The notes: generated from the sequence alone by a model not told the origin. Positions 23,701 through 36,840 are shown, numbered from the stretch's first letter. The stretch: 64,000 bases of DNA from Neckera pumila (GCA_963969595.1 OZ018412.1:9550501-9614500); one strand, 5' to 3'. Numbers and translations are program-made.

Positions 23701-26700
23701 CCGCAATGTCTATCGGAATGTCATCGATATCTTCTGTAGTATCCTCCTTCGTATCTTGCGCATCTTCCTTGATTTCAGGTCCTTCAACCACTCCCCGAGC
23801 CATCTCCTTCAATCTAATTCTCCTTTGAGAAGGAGGCGAGATAGCTGCAAGTGGAGGAATGCTAAGACAATGAGAACTCACAATTTCTCCTCCTCTTCCT
23901 TGGCCTCTGCGACGGCCTCTTTGATAGGTCTTGATCACAGTGGGATCGTCATTCCCTTCCCAAAGCACCACAGCTTTCTCAGCCGCCTCCTTTTTAGTTT
24001 CTTCCAATCGCTTCTTCTCAGCGCGTTTAAAAGCCGGTGGATGAGAGCCACCTTGCATCCCTCCTGAAACTTTGACAAACTGCATAGTGTGTAAGCGTAA
24101 TATCAGAAAAGAATAATCCTCCTAAGCAGACATAAAGAAATATCAGAAATGGCAAATCTTAGACAAAAATCATTTAAATACGTAATTAGTTGATGATTAG
24201 GCCTCTTAAAAAGCATTCATGGCATTCCCACGTAGCTCCATCCAAGCAGAAACACAAAAAGCATTTAGAACTTCTGAAACATGCCTAATGAGGTGAAGTG
24301 CTAGAAAAATAGGAAGAATGTTTTCAAGGAAGAAAGTGACAGCCTTACAGAAAGACCTGATATTCAGAAGAAACCATGAATGGTGGAGGATGGAAATACC
24401 TCTTCATAGCAACCATGGCAAAGACCGTGTGCATAATGCACAGCACCCATTTCTTTGTGCTCGCACAATATTACATCAGTCCCTTTGCCTTCAATCTGAG
24501 GGGTCAAATGACCAGTTCTGATATCTGCATCAATCTCTTTTGCTTTGGTATCGAACTCCTCAGCCTATCAAAAACACGATATATTAGCAATAGCAATACA
24601 ACTTAACAGGCACGTTTCAAATTAAATAAGACCACTCGTGTTGTCAGAAAATCGATTAAAAGTACTAAAGTTACTATTTTCTGTCGCTACTGTTTTCTGA
24701 GTCCGCTTATGAATTACGACCCCACGCAGCCTTAAAATCATAAAGCGTCAAGGCCACGTTATTTCCTTTCCAGGTATCATCAGATTCTCAAAACTTTTGA
24801 CATACCGTCAAGCTACCGGCTTCAGTTTGCTCAAACTCGACCAACCTCTTCTTCAGAGTTGCCTCACAGATATGCACCACGCTTACCTAAGTATCATTCC
24901 AACAACAAAATGAGTTGCACACAGCTCAAGCCTGGTATGAACTACAGTTACAGGCCGACACACATTTTCAGCATCCTCTTCAAAGCAGGCAAGAAGCTCC
25001 TGACAAGACTAAGATATCGCATCATGGAACAATGTTGCTGTTCATAGTGAAACGCATTACAGCCAAACTTAAGGTAGAAACCGTCTCCTCAATTAAAACA
25101 TGCATACCAACCACAATGACATATCTGCAAATTTCGGTGGAACATCATTGACTAGAAGACATACCACATCAGCTTTGGAACGCTCAAAACCATGAACATG
25201 TGCTGCTATGAAAAGCGCAGCTCCACAAATACCACTTGGCCGTCTTCCAGTCTACACATCCAAATTCTTGTCATCCAGGGGTATGCCCAAGGAAAAACGA
25301 AATGCACAACATATAATTTGAGTTCTAATCAACCTTCCGCTTATAAATTATCTACCCAAAAGAAGGTCAATAACTACCACACAGGAAAAAATTGGCACCT
25401 GCATCCAGTTTCTTTTCATACTGGCCACAAGGCGCAAGGCAAAGTTGGCAATTAAAGTCATCTTTTTCCCAAATTGCAGTTCTGTGAGACCACACATCTG
25501 AATTAGACTTCGTGGTTGTCAAACCAAAAATATTACAAGTCGGACTCCCATGTCATCTTTGCCTATCAAAATAATTCAGAGTTGGAAATAACAGAAAACC
25601 TACAACAGAACACGGACTGTAAACTGCACTGAATTGCAACAATGCAGATTCTTTGGCACCCAAAAAAGAGGGCACGCAAACAAGTCCTGGCAAAAACGTC
25701 TCTGAGCTTGAAAGCAACGAACAAAATAATAATAAAAAATCAGTATAACCACGAGTGGAGATACAAAATCCCATCAAAAACTATTCAGAAGGAAAGGAAA
25801 CCCACTGTCGGCAAATCGATGAATGAATAAACTGGGATCAACAGGTCTTTGCATGATAGGGTGCTGCTCTAGGCGGAGTAGTTGACATAATTGCAAAAAT
25901 ACTGCTCCCAACACGTACCTGCATTAAAAGGACATACCACTTCCTGAATATTTCAAAACTCTGAACAGATATACGGCAAGACAAACGCAGTTTGTCAAGA
26001 CTCTACTGTTTACAGCAGAATATCCAACAGAGTAATCCAAATTTATTAAGAGCAGAAATAATCATTATTCTTTTCATCATAAATACACATATAGAAGTAG
26101 GATAAATCAAAGAATAATTGAAATAATTTTCTTCATAAGTATTAAATTAATTACTATTTGCATCATCAAACTTTCTTTACAAAGTAACTATAGTGAGATG
26201 GTAAAAGCGTTCCCCACTCATGAGGTACACGGTTCAAAACCCCACGGATTCCAACGATAGACATTACAGCGGTACAGGGTTCAAAAACCCACTGATTCCA
26301 ACGTTTGACATTACACCGGTACACGGTTCAAAACCCCATGGACTCAACGTTCGACCTTACAACATTCGACCATTTTTACAGGAAGTCTGCGTTTTGACTT
26401 TGTAGGATATTTGAATTGAAGCCACTCTAGTCCTATAATGTGCATAATTACAAAAAATGACAATGCTCTATGCGCGAAACAATACAGCAAGTCAGAAATC
26501 GTACACGTTGGTCTGTAGGGAGTCTGAGAAGTCAATGAGCATGTAAGGCTTTTTCTCTTGCCTGCACCCACAAAACAAGCCCATATTACATCCAATTGAT
26601 GGGTAGTGGTTCTCAAATACATTTCAATCTCAAAAAGATGAGCTAACGAAATTTTAAGTCTCAAATACAACGCACAGGAGACCTATCAAAATAACCTGCA

Positions 26701-28620
26701 TTAAAAAGCCCAACTAAATTCAGCAATACCAAGTGTCTTCCTGGTAGGCAGAAAATCACTCACGCGTTTAAGTATAAGAATGTGTTACCGGCATACAATG
26801 TATAAGCACGCGCCCGCTACTCGCGGCGTTGGTCGGCCCCTAGTGAAATTACGCTCCACAGCAATCTGCACAATACATGAGTGAAAATTCAACAGCACGA
26901 ACTTTACCCGGATTGAGCATGTGACTTCCCATGGCCATCCAATGATGCCTCACCCTGCCGCACCAGACACAGTATAAAGCGCGCACATAATATATCATTC
27001 AAGGAAGGCCAAAACAAACAATAACGTCAAACAGCCATACTATGTTTACAAAAACAACTCAGACTGATGCTTGCAGACGCCCAGCATCTATGGGAACTGC
27101 AGCACACTCGTCACTGTTCACAAATCATAAAGCCAACCGTGTAAAAGCGATGTGCAGCATTCACTAAGTCCTCGCGGGGTTTTATATTGAGCCGCTCAGC
27201 AATTTCTTGTATTTCATGTTTCCCTGCACATTCGTCGAAGTTATTAAAATTCAGATGCAATTGTCTACTGTGATAACAGAAATACTTAAACTCATGCATC
27301 ATAGCTTTCACGATCAACAACGAGAAGGGAGAAGGAGGCCACTACCAACACCTCCAGCATATTGAGGTACCAATATGCAAACTATCACGGTCACCAGTTG
27401 GACAGTACCATGTTCTGGTAACAAGCTAACAGTAACAAGCCAACAGTAACAAGCTAGACATCGACACCGATGTCAATTACAGGCGCTACAACTGCAAATA
27501 AAAGACTATTTATCCAAGACCTTAAATGAGTGTCAAAGTGCCACCTTTGTTAAGAGTCTTCTCATGCGAATCTGATTGAAAGCCGAGAACACGGCCCTGC
27601 GCACCAGCAATCCGTAACATGCTCGTCTGTCCATTGCGTATAAAATTTCCCTCTGCTTGACTCTGAATCCCCAACCCACATACCAATGCGATAGGATCAA
27701 TATCCATAACAACTCTCATCGTTCACGTAACTAAACCTCTCAGCTTCCCTTCTGGTATGCTGAAATCTTTACGAAGTTAAATGTTTAAACCTTTAACTGT
27801 CTATCGCTTTGGTCACTGATTTCATCCATTTGTGAAGATGGCTTCATATTTGTTCAATTAGAAACACCATGCACCCCATGTGATGAAAATCAAATGCTCA
27901 CGGACGTCCCAGAAATTACTATGTACAGCAAATTTGAAAATTTAAAACTAGCTAATTAGAAATTTAGTGGAACAATTGTACAATGTGGGATAGTCTCAAA
28001 AATTTAGCCTATTATAGCACAATTCCATGCACAATTCCATAAGAATTCAATTGAATTGATAGTGAACTTTCAGAGTTAAGTTCAAAGTCAAATGAACTGA
28101 AGTATATCTTTTATGTCCAACTATACAGACAATCATCATGCTTAACATCCTCTGTTTCAACATCAACTTCCAAAACGTTGTATAACTCATACACATCACA
28201 CTCCGCAGCACCTCCAAGTTTTATCCAAAACCTCTAGGCAATTCGGGAAGAAGGCATGCATTCCAGAAATCAAAGAAAAGAAAGACTCCACGACCTAAAC
28301 CCGAGCAACTGAAACCCTAAAACTCTCACAACACAAGGGCCATACCGAACCATCAGCGCCCTTGGTAAAGGTAACCTCCGTTGAATAAGCGTCATCGGCC
28401 AACACTCTCCCACAACCCGTACAACATCTGCAAGCAAGAAGAATTTCATCATCACCATCACTAAAAACCCTAAACCCCCCCACCCACCCTCCCGTCCAAT
28501 TCACCACCTCACACACACACTACTCATTGAGAAGGAGACAAGTAGAAAAACTAACGTGAAGCCATTGATGTCGTCCCTCTCTGCGACCTGGTCCTTCCCG
28601 CAGTAACTACACCACACCAT
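20748..28620 (-). CDS. BRF1: TFIIIB subunit BRF1 (TFIIB-related factor), about 18 exons
   Basis: Exons (plus coordinates): 28556-28620, 28346-28427, 27545-27662, 27138-27223, 26789-26865, 26505-26561, 25806-25918, 25399-25481, 25165-25251, 24806-24886, 24400-24564, 23474-24079, 23192-23272, 22891-23028, 22606-22692, 22262-22315, 21386-21487 and about 20748-20918. Every junction keeps phase, giving about 750 residues. An N-terminal zinc ribbon (C4, C7, C24, C27) is followed by two cyclin folds: FYTIAVERNFTRGRP with ACLYIVCR (repeat 1) and [20 protein letters not shown] with HICEATLKKRLVEFE (repeat 2). Plant-type Cys/His segment CEHKE-x-GLCHGC and SGGMQGGSHPPAFKRAE come next. The Brf homology region includes EEVRYKTIVW and KLSSKVNYAVL. 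BRF1 joins TBP and BDP1 to recruit RNA polymerase III to tRNA and 5S genes in the nucleus. The final exon's acceptor is uncertain (20918 or 20879). Its product ends in an acidic (EY)n tail. Exon 12, 202 residues, holds a long acidic low-complexity part. Confidence 0.95.
21605..22252 (-). mobile_element. family A element, copy A5, in BRF1 intron 16
   Basis: A truncated reverse-orientation copy. It shares the AAAGCTTTGATTCATTTCAT block and the GATTAGTGTG block with copies A3 and A8, and ends GGTCTTTTAAGGGGTAA at 22252. Its end lies only 9 nt inside the intron from the splice donor (GT at 22260-22261), so in the transcript the element follows the 5' splice site almost directly. It makes up most of this intron. 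Confidence 0.75.
26191..26361 (+). mobile_element. tRNA-derived SINE-like element with three B boxes, in BRF1 intron 6
   Basis: TAGTGAGATGGT (26191-26202) fits a Pol III A box. GGTTCAAAACC (26231-26241) fits a B box, and the 40-bp spacing is tRNA-like. The B-box segment then recurs in a 47-48-bp tandem unit (starts about 26224, 26271, 26319), giving B-like motifs also at about 26278 and 26325. It is on the strand opposite BRF1, between exons 7 and 6. No poly(A) or tail was recognised, so this may be only a SINE head. The tRNA of origin is not identified. Confidence 0.6.
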
Positions 28621-29335
28621 TGCTGCTGCTGCGCTCTCTCTCTCCCTCGCGACTCAGTCGCCGCATCGAGTTTCAGGAGCCTCGCCTCGGCAGCTCCGGT
28701 TGATGTAAAAAGAATAAAAAAATTCCGCAGATAGACGGAGAGCAGAGACTCTAACGTGGTGGAGAAACAAAAGACGAAGCAGGTTTGGCGAATTAGAATT
28801 CCACAAAGCTTTGCAAATTGTGCACCGTTTTGGACAGTAAAAGACGGGAATTCGCGTGCGCGAGGTTGCAGATGGCTACTCTACGAGCTGCGCCTGGTTT
28901 TGCAAATAACTGAGCGCCTCGAGCAACGCTTGCGAAATAAACAATCTCGAAGAGATGCTACCAAAGGAGGAGAAGTTCACGGTTCTGCAATCAGCAAGCA
29001 GGTCCACTGCAGTGCAGCATCTGCGTTGCCTGCGGCCTCAAAGTAAAATTTTATCTTCGTAAAAGTAAAAGTTTATCTCCGAACCCCTGTATATCGTAAG
29101 TTACAAGTAGGGAGTAATATATACTAGGGCTTTGCGTTGGTGCACCCGAGGATTCTGTTGCAAGAGGAGGGACATCGATTGATTGATTTATATTAGGGGG
29201 GGCTTTGCAAAGTAAAAGTAAAATGGAAAAGTCATTATGAAAATAAACTTTGAGTCATAATGATAGTAGAAATCATTTTTTACTGATATATCAAAGACTA
29301 GCATACTCATGGTGTCATAAAGGAGAATCTGACCT
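28621..29335. promoter_or_regulatory. BRF1 upstream region
   Basis: GC-richer DNA directly upstream of the BRF1 start codon with a CT microsatellite-like run (CGCTCTCTCTCTCCCTCGCG at 28631-28650), often seen in plant 5' UTRs. It should contain the BRF1 promoter. The plus-strand ORF at 28756-29046 (96 codons) has no motif and is not called. No clear TATA box. Confidence 0.45.
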
Positions 29336-30267
29336 TTAACCTCTAAAGGACCAAACAGCGTTTTTTGGCAACATAGTGATTTTGGGTAGCTCACTACAAA
29401 TGGAAATTTTTTTCTTTTTCTTTGAAAATTTCATACAACATGTGCCCGAGTAGTAGCTTTAAGACCCAACAATTTTCAAAACTTTTGACTACATGGTTAA
29501 AAGGTTATTGGATTAAATGTCATTTCCAACAATCGGCGGGCAGTTCAAAATTTTTCTGAAAAATCACTTTCAAAAAATATAAAAATTTGAAAGTGGTTTT
29601 CTAGATTTATATAGATGTGTAAGGCTTTGAATTATTCTGTTTTAATTTATGAGATGAAAATTATAAGGTGTTCTAGTTTGCAGGCAATTATGGATTCCCT
29701 ACTCTAAAATAAACTTAGAAGTCCTTTATTTAATTCAATTTTTAATACTTTTTGAAAAAATAAAAGCATAGGATGTATATTGTTTATAACAACATTACAA
29801 CCGTTGGGATTGACATTTTTTTATTCCATAATTAAATTCTTAACAATTTCGTGTTTTGAATCATTCTCTACTTCTTTCTACAACCTATTTTTTTCCTATA
29901 AGTTGTACAATTCTAAATGATCTGAATTTTTTCAAGCATGTATCCAACTTGCTTTGAAGAGTGAATCCAAGGAGTAAACACCATTTTGGACATTTTTTCA
30001 TTTAAATGTGACCTTGTAAAGTGCAGCTGCCCAAATTTCCCCAGGGCCAAAAAAAGGATTTTTGTCAATTCAAATGCTAAAATCTTGCAATCTACAAGGT
30101 GGAAAATTCCGAATTTTTTATACATATTCTCAAACAAGCTTACTACAAGATCCTATGGTTACATGTGTCCAAAAATGTTTTTTTTTCTGAAATTTGATAC
30201 TTGTACTAGATATGGCAGTTTTGGAGTGCTTTTGGTGAGAACATAGTCTCCGACCTTTAGAGGTTAA
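29336..30267. mobile_element. family B element (sister of family A), full length
   Basis: Bounded by TTAACCTCTAAAGGACCAAA (29336) and its inverted partner GACCTTTAGAGGTTAA (ending 30267). The first 350 bp resemble the arm of the large hairpin at 48564-49277 (GTTTTTTGGCAACATAGTG). The second half resembles family A in reverse orientation (ATCTTGCAATCTAC, AAGATCCTATGGTTA). About 930 bp without an ORF, so non-autonomous. Confidence 0.8.
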
Positions 30268-30712
30268 ATGCAAGATTCAAATACATATGTTTCATTTTTA
30301 GCACCCAAAAAATAAGGCATTGATGCAAACAATGAAATGATGCATAGGTGTAGAAGTAGCAACTTTTGTGCAAAATTGGTTTACTCTATATTTATACACA
30401 AAGACAAGCATCTGTTTTGCTCCAGTAATCAACACTATGTCTCAAGAGGATCTTGAGGAAGTGTACCTACAAGTGATTTACAAGTGGATTCCCTTGGATT
30501 TTTTATTTTCATCTTGAATTATATCAAATATGAATGACAATTAATTTATTCATCCATATGCAATATTCTTTAAAGATTGTGTAGCAATTAACTTATTTCA
30601 TCCACCATTTAAGAGGGAATACATTGACATATATTCCTTCAAAAGAAATTGTATTGTTGTTGATAAAATCACTCAATAAATAAATTGCTCTAAACAACCC
30701 TTTTCATAGGAA
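30268..30712. other. AT-rich spacer
   Basis: No gene, tandem repeat or inverted termini seen between the family B element and element E1. Confidence 0.4.
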
Positions 30713-30997
30713 CATTAGGGGACATTTGAGGCCTCTAGAAGACTGTGAGTTCCCCTGCGTTGCCAAACTGTGGGAACGGAGGGGAAGCAGTTGGCTGATG
30801 TGGTCGACACCGTGCCACGTCATTTTTGGAAAAAAAAAAAAAAAAAAATTGCTCAGAATGATATTTGGGGAAGAATTTTTTTTTTCTTTTTTGAAAAAAA
30901 AAAAATCTGAGTGCCCATACCGGCTATTCACATAATCGGGATAGCATTGGGAACGGACCTGAAACGGTCTTCTAGAGGCCTCAAATGTCCTCTAATG
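30713..30997. mobile_element. family E MITE, copy E1
   Basis: The termini CATTAGGGGACATTTGAGGC (left) and CATTAGAGGACATTTGAGGC (right, reverse-complemented) extend to 29 nearly identical bases with a GGCCTCTAGAAG inner end. The interior holds two A-rich tracts and GC-rich ends. A second copy is at 38351-38621. Confidence 0.8.
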
Positions 30998-33900
30998 CTC
31001 AAAGTCCTAGCTTGTCAACTTATCATTTGAAAGTTACTGGAGACACGTGCACTCAACTTTATCTTGCCAACCCATTTTTACTCCCATTCCCCTTCAATTT
31101 TGATGAGGAATCCTTTTTTTTGTGCCCTGGGGCAAAAATAAGAAATTGTCTCATATTTTAAGGTTGTCTACAATTTTGTATATCTTGACTTCTCATAAGC
31201 AAATTCATTACCTTTGATTTCAAATGTGAATTCAAATTTTCCAAATCTAATTATCGGTGATGAATAATAAGCTCTAATATTTTCACCAAGTGAAAAAATT
31301 GAGAAGGAAGATGGGGTAAAACAAAGACCTAAATTTGGAGTTTTAAGCAATGCTTCACAAAATTTTAAGCAATGCTTCACAAAATTTTAAGCAATAGCCA
31401 TCTCAGGTAAAAAAAATGCTTCCTTAGTAACATTTGGTGGAGTTACATTTTGTTGTGCCAAAGAGAATATTTTGACGGAACCATGCACTTGTAGCCCACT
31501 TTCATCCCAAACTAGTGTAACCTTGTGCCGTTGGCCCAATTTTCATCTACTCTTGGTTCCACTCCTGGTTCTACTTCTCATTCTACTCCCAGTTCTACTC
31601 TTGGTTCCACGCCACCAAAATCAAAGTAAAAGTAATTTTCTAATTTTTTAATCAATAAATACTTTGAAATTCAATAACTTTTGCACCACCGCTCCAAACG
31701 CCACGAAACCAAGCTAGTGCACCCCTCCTCGGCGAGAGCTTTTCGACGGTACCAAGCACGCGGCCGGGGGATGCACGGTCAAGAAGTTGTCCATGCTACA
31801 AACAAAACAAAACAAAACAAACAAACAACCTCATTTAAGGTATTGATATCACCAGGGTGGCCATAATAACCGGCCCAACAGAGGTGCTCTCCCTCATTCA
31901 TCACTACAGTACTGACACTGTCTGCTTGCATCCCTGTGTAGCGCTCCTTCCCACTGCTAGAAATTATGAGAAGAAACTTGCAGCAAAACAATCCAAGAAC
32001 AAATTTCGCAGAACAAGCAATCAGTCGAGAAAGCCTTGGCCGATGCTCAGTTGTCAAGTCTCAAATTTTAAAGTTCCTGCCAGTTTCAAAGTCGAAGCAT
32101 GAATTGAACTAAAATTTCACACACACGGCATAGGTCACTCTGCAGTGGTAATGTTCAGATGTAGGGGCACACCCGATCACGACATTATGTACAGCAGTCC
32201 TTTTTTGGGGGGGCAAAATGGAGCCAGAAAGCACCATTTCATAGTTAAAATATTTTTTTCGCCAGAAAAAGTAATCTTTTTTTGCCAGAAAAGTTTCAAT
32301 CCAACTTAATATATGGATGAAATTGTCAAATCTGGATGAAAAAGTGTATGAATTTGATTGAAAAGTGTTTAATGATACAAAAGATGAATGTACGAAGAAA
32401 GAAAATGCTTCACCAAATTTTAAAGTGATTGCCATCCTGGTACTTTTTCAAAAATCCTAAAAGAAGGGCTGATATACAATACAATCGGATACAGCAATTT
32501 TATGATTTTTGCAGCCTGGTGAAATTTGGTGAACTTCGAGAGGCCGGTGTATGCTCAAAAAGGAACAGGAATTTCGAACCGTAAATTGCATTGGAATCAC
32601 ACTCAAGTCTACTTTATCATCATTGCAAATACACATATGTAATTGAAAATCATACAAAAAGTTTGATGCTTTCTATACACTATCTACCATCTCATGTTGC
32701 CACCATTTGTGAAAATTACAACTAGTATTTCATGGACCATATTAGAAATGAGCCTTCACAATTGCTTTAGAGATACTTGATCTCATATTACTTGAATTGC
32801 TTGTATGATTTCTTTCTTCTTCTTCACCGAAATGCAGAAAACTGTGACTATCTTCCAAAGAATCTCTATGAAATGGTAGATAGTGTATAAAAGGAATCCA
32901 AATTGTTGTATGGTTTTCAATTTTTCATTTTTCACTTGTTATGAAGTTGAAGTGCACTTCATTGCGGGTCCAACGCAATTTGCGGTTTCAAAATCCGATC
33001 GTTTTTTAGCATGCTAGAGCTTCTTGAAGTTGATGAACTTTATAGTGAAAACTTTAAGATTGTTGTACCCAACTGTACAATGCGATAGCCGAGGCCATTG
33101 ATGTCAATAGATATCAATTGATATTAGGATTTTTTAGGGTTTTAAAGATGGGATAACTTAGAGAACCTCAGAGCCCTCAGTTGGTGAGAATGCTGCAAGT
33201 CCTTCAGTTGTGGAGAGACGGTGGAGGAGGAAGGGCGAGGAGTGTTGCGAGGTAAAGTGAAACGTCGAAGCATCGTCACTACCTTGTAATCTTGATTTGG
33301 AACGGAGAGTCTGAGAATTCTCTTCATAGATTGGAAATGGAAATGGATCCGATGACTTTTTTTCATTAATATTAGGGTTTTGATTGGGAGAGCGCATAAG
33401 GAATTTCAACATGATCTGGAGTAGTGAAGGCAAAACAGATATTTTTCAGAGGTACATTGATAGAAATGACAAGGATTGCAAAACTTTGGTAATTTTATCG
33501 TTTGAACTGAAATTACTAGGAATTTTGGGAGGCAAAAAGTACTCTAGATCCAGGGTCAACCTCTAGACTCTTCCAATTCCGATCATTCAATAACTTTTTT
33601 CCTAATCATTATTTTCTACTTTCTTCCTCACAACTTGGGACATGTGTCATGTATTTTATTAGTTCCAATCTTGAAAAGGAAGAAAACAAACATTCTAAGC
33701 TTGGTCAAAAATACGTGCATCTATAGGTCGGGAATGGGTCATTGGTCGGGAATGGGTGGCTCTACCTTATATGTATCTATCAATTTAATGTCTCAGCAGT
33801 ACCCTTTTATTAGTGACATTCATTTGCTTGTTAATATGTTTTTGAACCCAGCACCTGATCCATAATAAGTTTTCTGAACATTAAGGAGCAAATGTTGTAT

Positions 33901-36368
33901 TGAAAAATGTATAAGGAGTAAGAGCAACTCTAGTTCTGTACTGGAAGAAGCACGGGAACTGCATTGTGACGGGGCAACAAAATAAACACGTCCCAATGCA
34001 CACGGCATGGATCACTCTTTATTACCATACCTGCCAAATTCCATCCATTGCACAGCAATTTTAGAGAATTTGAAGAGCCCACAAGATGGCACACAATAGG
34101 AAAAGTCATCATTATAATACCTTTTCAACCTGGTTAGCTATACTAATAAATTGGTGTTCCCCTTTTTTTGCATGAAAGGAAATTATTTAATGTAGAATCT
34201 TTCCCTTCTTTCTTATTATAATGAGAAAAAGTCCATTTGAGGTTTGAATTGCCAGCTTTGCATTGGGGCAATTCTTTTTCAAAAGTCGCTGAAACGAAAT
34301 GAGGTCTGCCGACCTCCACTTCAAAAGGTCTGATATTGTGCATGTTCTTGTCTCCGCATTAGAGACGCTTTAAGGTAGAACCCTCCATTACCAACCACCA
34401 CCCCATCGTCATTCAGTAGGATTTTTTAAATTCAAGAGAGGCTAGCACTTATTTCCAACCATGAAGTCTCGATTTCCAATCATCAATTGCACCAATCTTG
34501 CCTCGACACATGTGTGCTTGGTTTGGAGTGCCAAAGTGAACAAGAAGTAGTTTCTTAAATGATTGGAATTGAAAGACTCTATACATTGGATATAGGTCAA
34601 GGCTAACTTTTGGCTTTAAAAATTTATAGTAATTTCAATTCAAGTAATAAAATTACCAAATTTTTTGCAATCCCCATCTTTTCTATAGATGCACCTCTGA
34701 AAAGTATTTGTTTTACCTTGTACTACTCCAGATCATGTCGGAACTGCTTATTTGGTCGGTTATGAGTGGTTCTATCTTAGTTAATTATTTAGTGCAACAT
34801 TTGCTCCTTAATAAATTTTGTGGGTATTTAAGAAGCGGGGGATTTATAGAAAAATATAAAGAGTAGATGATTTACTAAAAAGTAATTCAAATCTTAGAAA
34901 TGTGTATTGCATGTTTTGGTCTTGGATCCAATCAACTTCCAATTATTTTAAAAGTTTCAATTTTAGATTTATTTAATATATAATGTGGCTTTTGGAAAAG
35001 AAACATCTTCAATCCAAAAATCAATTTTGAAGTACATTGCTTTTAAGACAAAAGAATATTCCAAAAATGGGACCAACAATATGGGATGGAAGGAATACAT
35101 TGTAGAACCAAAGTTCACATATATTTATTTTAGGATATTGTTGCAGTTCTATCAAGCCTACATGGCATTAGATATGAAGAAGTATTGGAGTCAAAGTTGT
35201 AGAAAGTGTATTCAGTTGAGCACTTTATACTCTAAAAGATATGGCGTTTTGATTTTGAACAATTGATGCATGCAAATATAATACAAGCACTCATTATCCA
35301 TTGGTAGACATTTTCATTACTTATGGTAGTGGTATTTGATTTTGATTACTAGAGGTGCATACAAACATGTGGGGTGTTTGTATAGACATTATCTTATGAG
35401 AAACAAGAATTTGTTATTGCGTGGCAAAGCATGAATTGAGAAAATCAGATAATATTGCTTCACGTCTTATGCTAACTATCCCCTAAATAGAGAGGAACAC
35501 TTCCTGCTCAATTAATTAGCCCCCCTCCCCCAAAAATCAATAGCCATTGATCGTTTTTGAAAAAAAATAAAAACATCCCCTTCCCTGCCATTGGTCCTAA
35601 TACAAATATTACAATACCGTACGTATATCATATGTATATGGATACAAAAAACGGATATGGAAAACGGATACAGATTATCCCATATTGATTGTCAAACGAC
35701 TTTGTTTTCAAAAATACAAGACTAGGGGGGGTACTAGGATTTTGAGATTTTCCAATCAAATTATTTTTCAGAACTCCCCCAAAATAAAACGAGGGGTTTT
35801 GAAAAACAATTTGATCTGGAACTTGTTCCTCAACTATCTGTTCAAAATACAAGTACAATCGATATGTGTATGCTAACTACTAGCTTCATGCATATATCAA
35901 TCATTGCAATTTGATTTGATTTCAACTTAGTCTGTATTTGCACTCAATTTGGGTTTCAATTCAGTTTGGATTTTAAACCTCGGGACCAGAATGTGGGACC
36001 AAAACCTGACCTCAGTTGCACAATATAGCTTTTCTACTGTCAGTTGCTTTAGAAAACCAGTTAGAACTAATTTAAACTAGTATTTGGTAATTTTATTATT
36101 AAAAAGGTTTATTGATTTATTTATTGATGAAAATTAATGCAATAATAGTAAGTATTTAAATAATGTGGAGTGTTGAGAAATTAGAGTGCAACAACTTCCT
36201 ATTTTCACTATTTAGTGTAGGAGAGGTCCAAAACATATTCTAATTTACACAGCACAAAATAGGGAGTTTTTTTTTACTTTTACCTCCAAGAACACAAAAC
36301 TCATCATATTGGTCCCACTTTGAATGAAGAGTTAGTGTCCTACGTGAATCCGCACTTCATCAATTTAG
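30998..36368. other. 5.4-kb repeat-rich spacer without a supported gene
   Basis: I find no gene. A 22-bp unit (AAAATTTTAAGCAATGCTTCAC) is tandemly repeated at 31330-31395, and a diverged relative lies at about 32400-32440, so this is part of a dispersed repeat. A moderately GC-rich patch at 31680-32060 and ORFs at 33142-33433 (minus) and 34985-35266 (plus) carry no motif I can name. TCGGGAATGGGT is repeated at 33727 and 33745. Confidence 0.5.
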
Positions 36369-36370
36369 TA

Positions 36371-36838
36371 AGGTAACTACACCTAAAATCGCACAATTAA
36401 GCTCACTGGCATGACCACTTTGTTGTAGAAAATGAACAAAAAAAGTTGTATGTAGATGAAGACTATGAATCAACATGCAAGTGGTTCCATATTTTTTGGA
36501 CGCATTGTGAATTAGTTACAAATTTTCAAAGATGCAAGGTGTAGGGTGGTAAAAGTATCATGTAGGTCATACCAAAATACATTTTTGATGCACATGGAAA
36601 AATGACATAGACAAAAAGTTAAATCAACAGCAAGTAAGTTAAACCCAAAATGGACCACTTGCACAGTTGCCACTTCTGTAGTGCTATTAATAGAACTGCA
36701 CACAACTCAAAATGGGTCTTAACCTCACGTGACAATTGTCTTTGTAATGCACACTGTTTTGGGTATCCTCTGCGTTCATTTTCAATTCAAAAATAGGTGT
36801 CACTTTTCAAAAGCGGTCCATTTTAGGTGTAGTTACCT
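36371..36838 (-). mobile_element. family D MITE, copy D2 (best-preserved ends)
   Basis: Perfect 19-bp inverted termini AGGTAACTACACCTAAAAT at 36371-36389 and 36820-36838, each flanked by TA (36369-36370, 36839-36840), which suggests a TA target duplication. About 468 bp, no ORF. The interior is homologous to D1 and D3 in opposite orientation. Confidence 0.9.
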
Positions 36839-36840
36839 TA

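Noticed and set aside
23397..24067. Three plus-strand ORFs of 63-143 codons
   Set aside because: They lie antisense to the large BRF1 exon 12 (23474-24079), whose minus-strand frame is supported by family motifs and splice phase.
26191..26262. A functional tRNA gene
   Set aside because: A- and B-box motifs are present, but no acceptor stem or complete cloverleaf can be formed around them.
26216..26361. CRISPR-like array
   Set aside because: Three adjacent 47-bp tandem units without unique spacers, in a plant intron.
28756..29046. 96-codon plus-strand ORF upstream of BRF1
   Set aside because: No motif or splice partners; probably BRF1 promoter DNA.
31330..31395. CRISPR-like or promoter repeat
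   Set aside because: A simple head-to-tail 22-bp duplication within a dispersed repeat; no spacer structure.
34985..35266. 93-codon plus-strand ORF
   Set aside because: AT-driven composition, no recognisable motif, no splice support, isolated in repeat-rich DNA.
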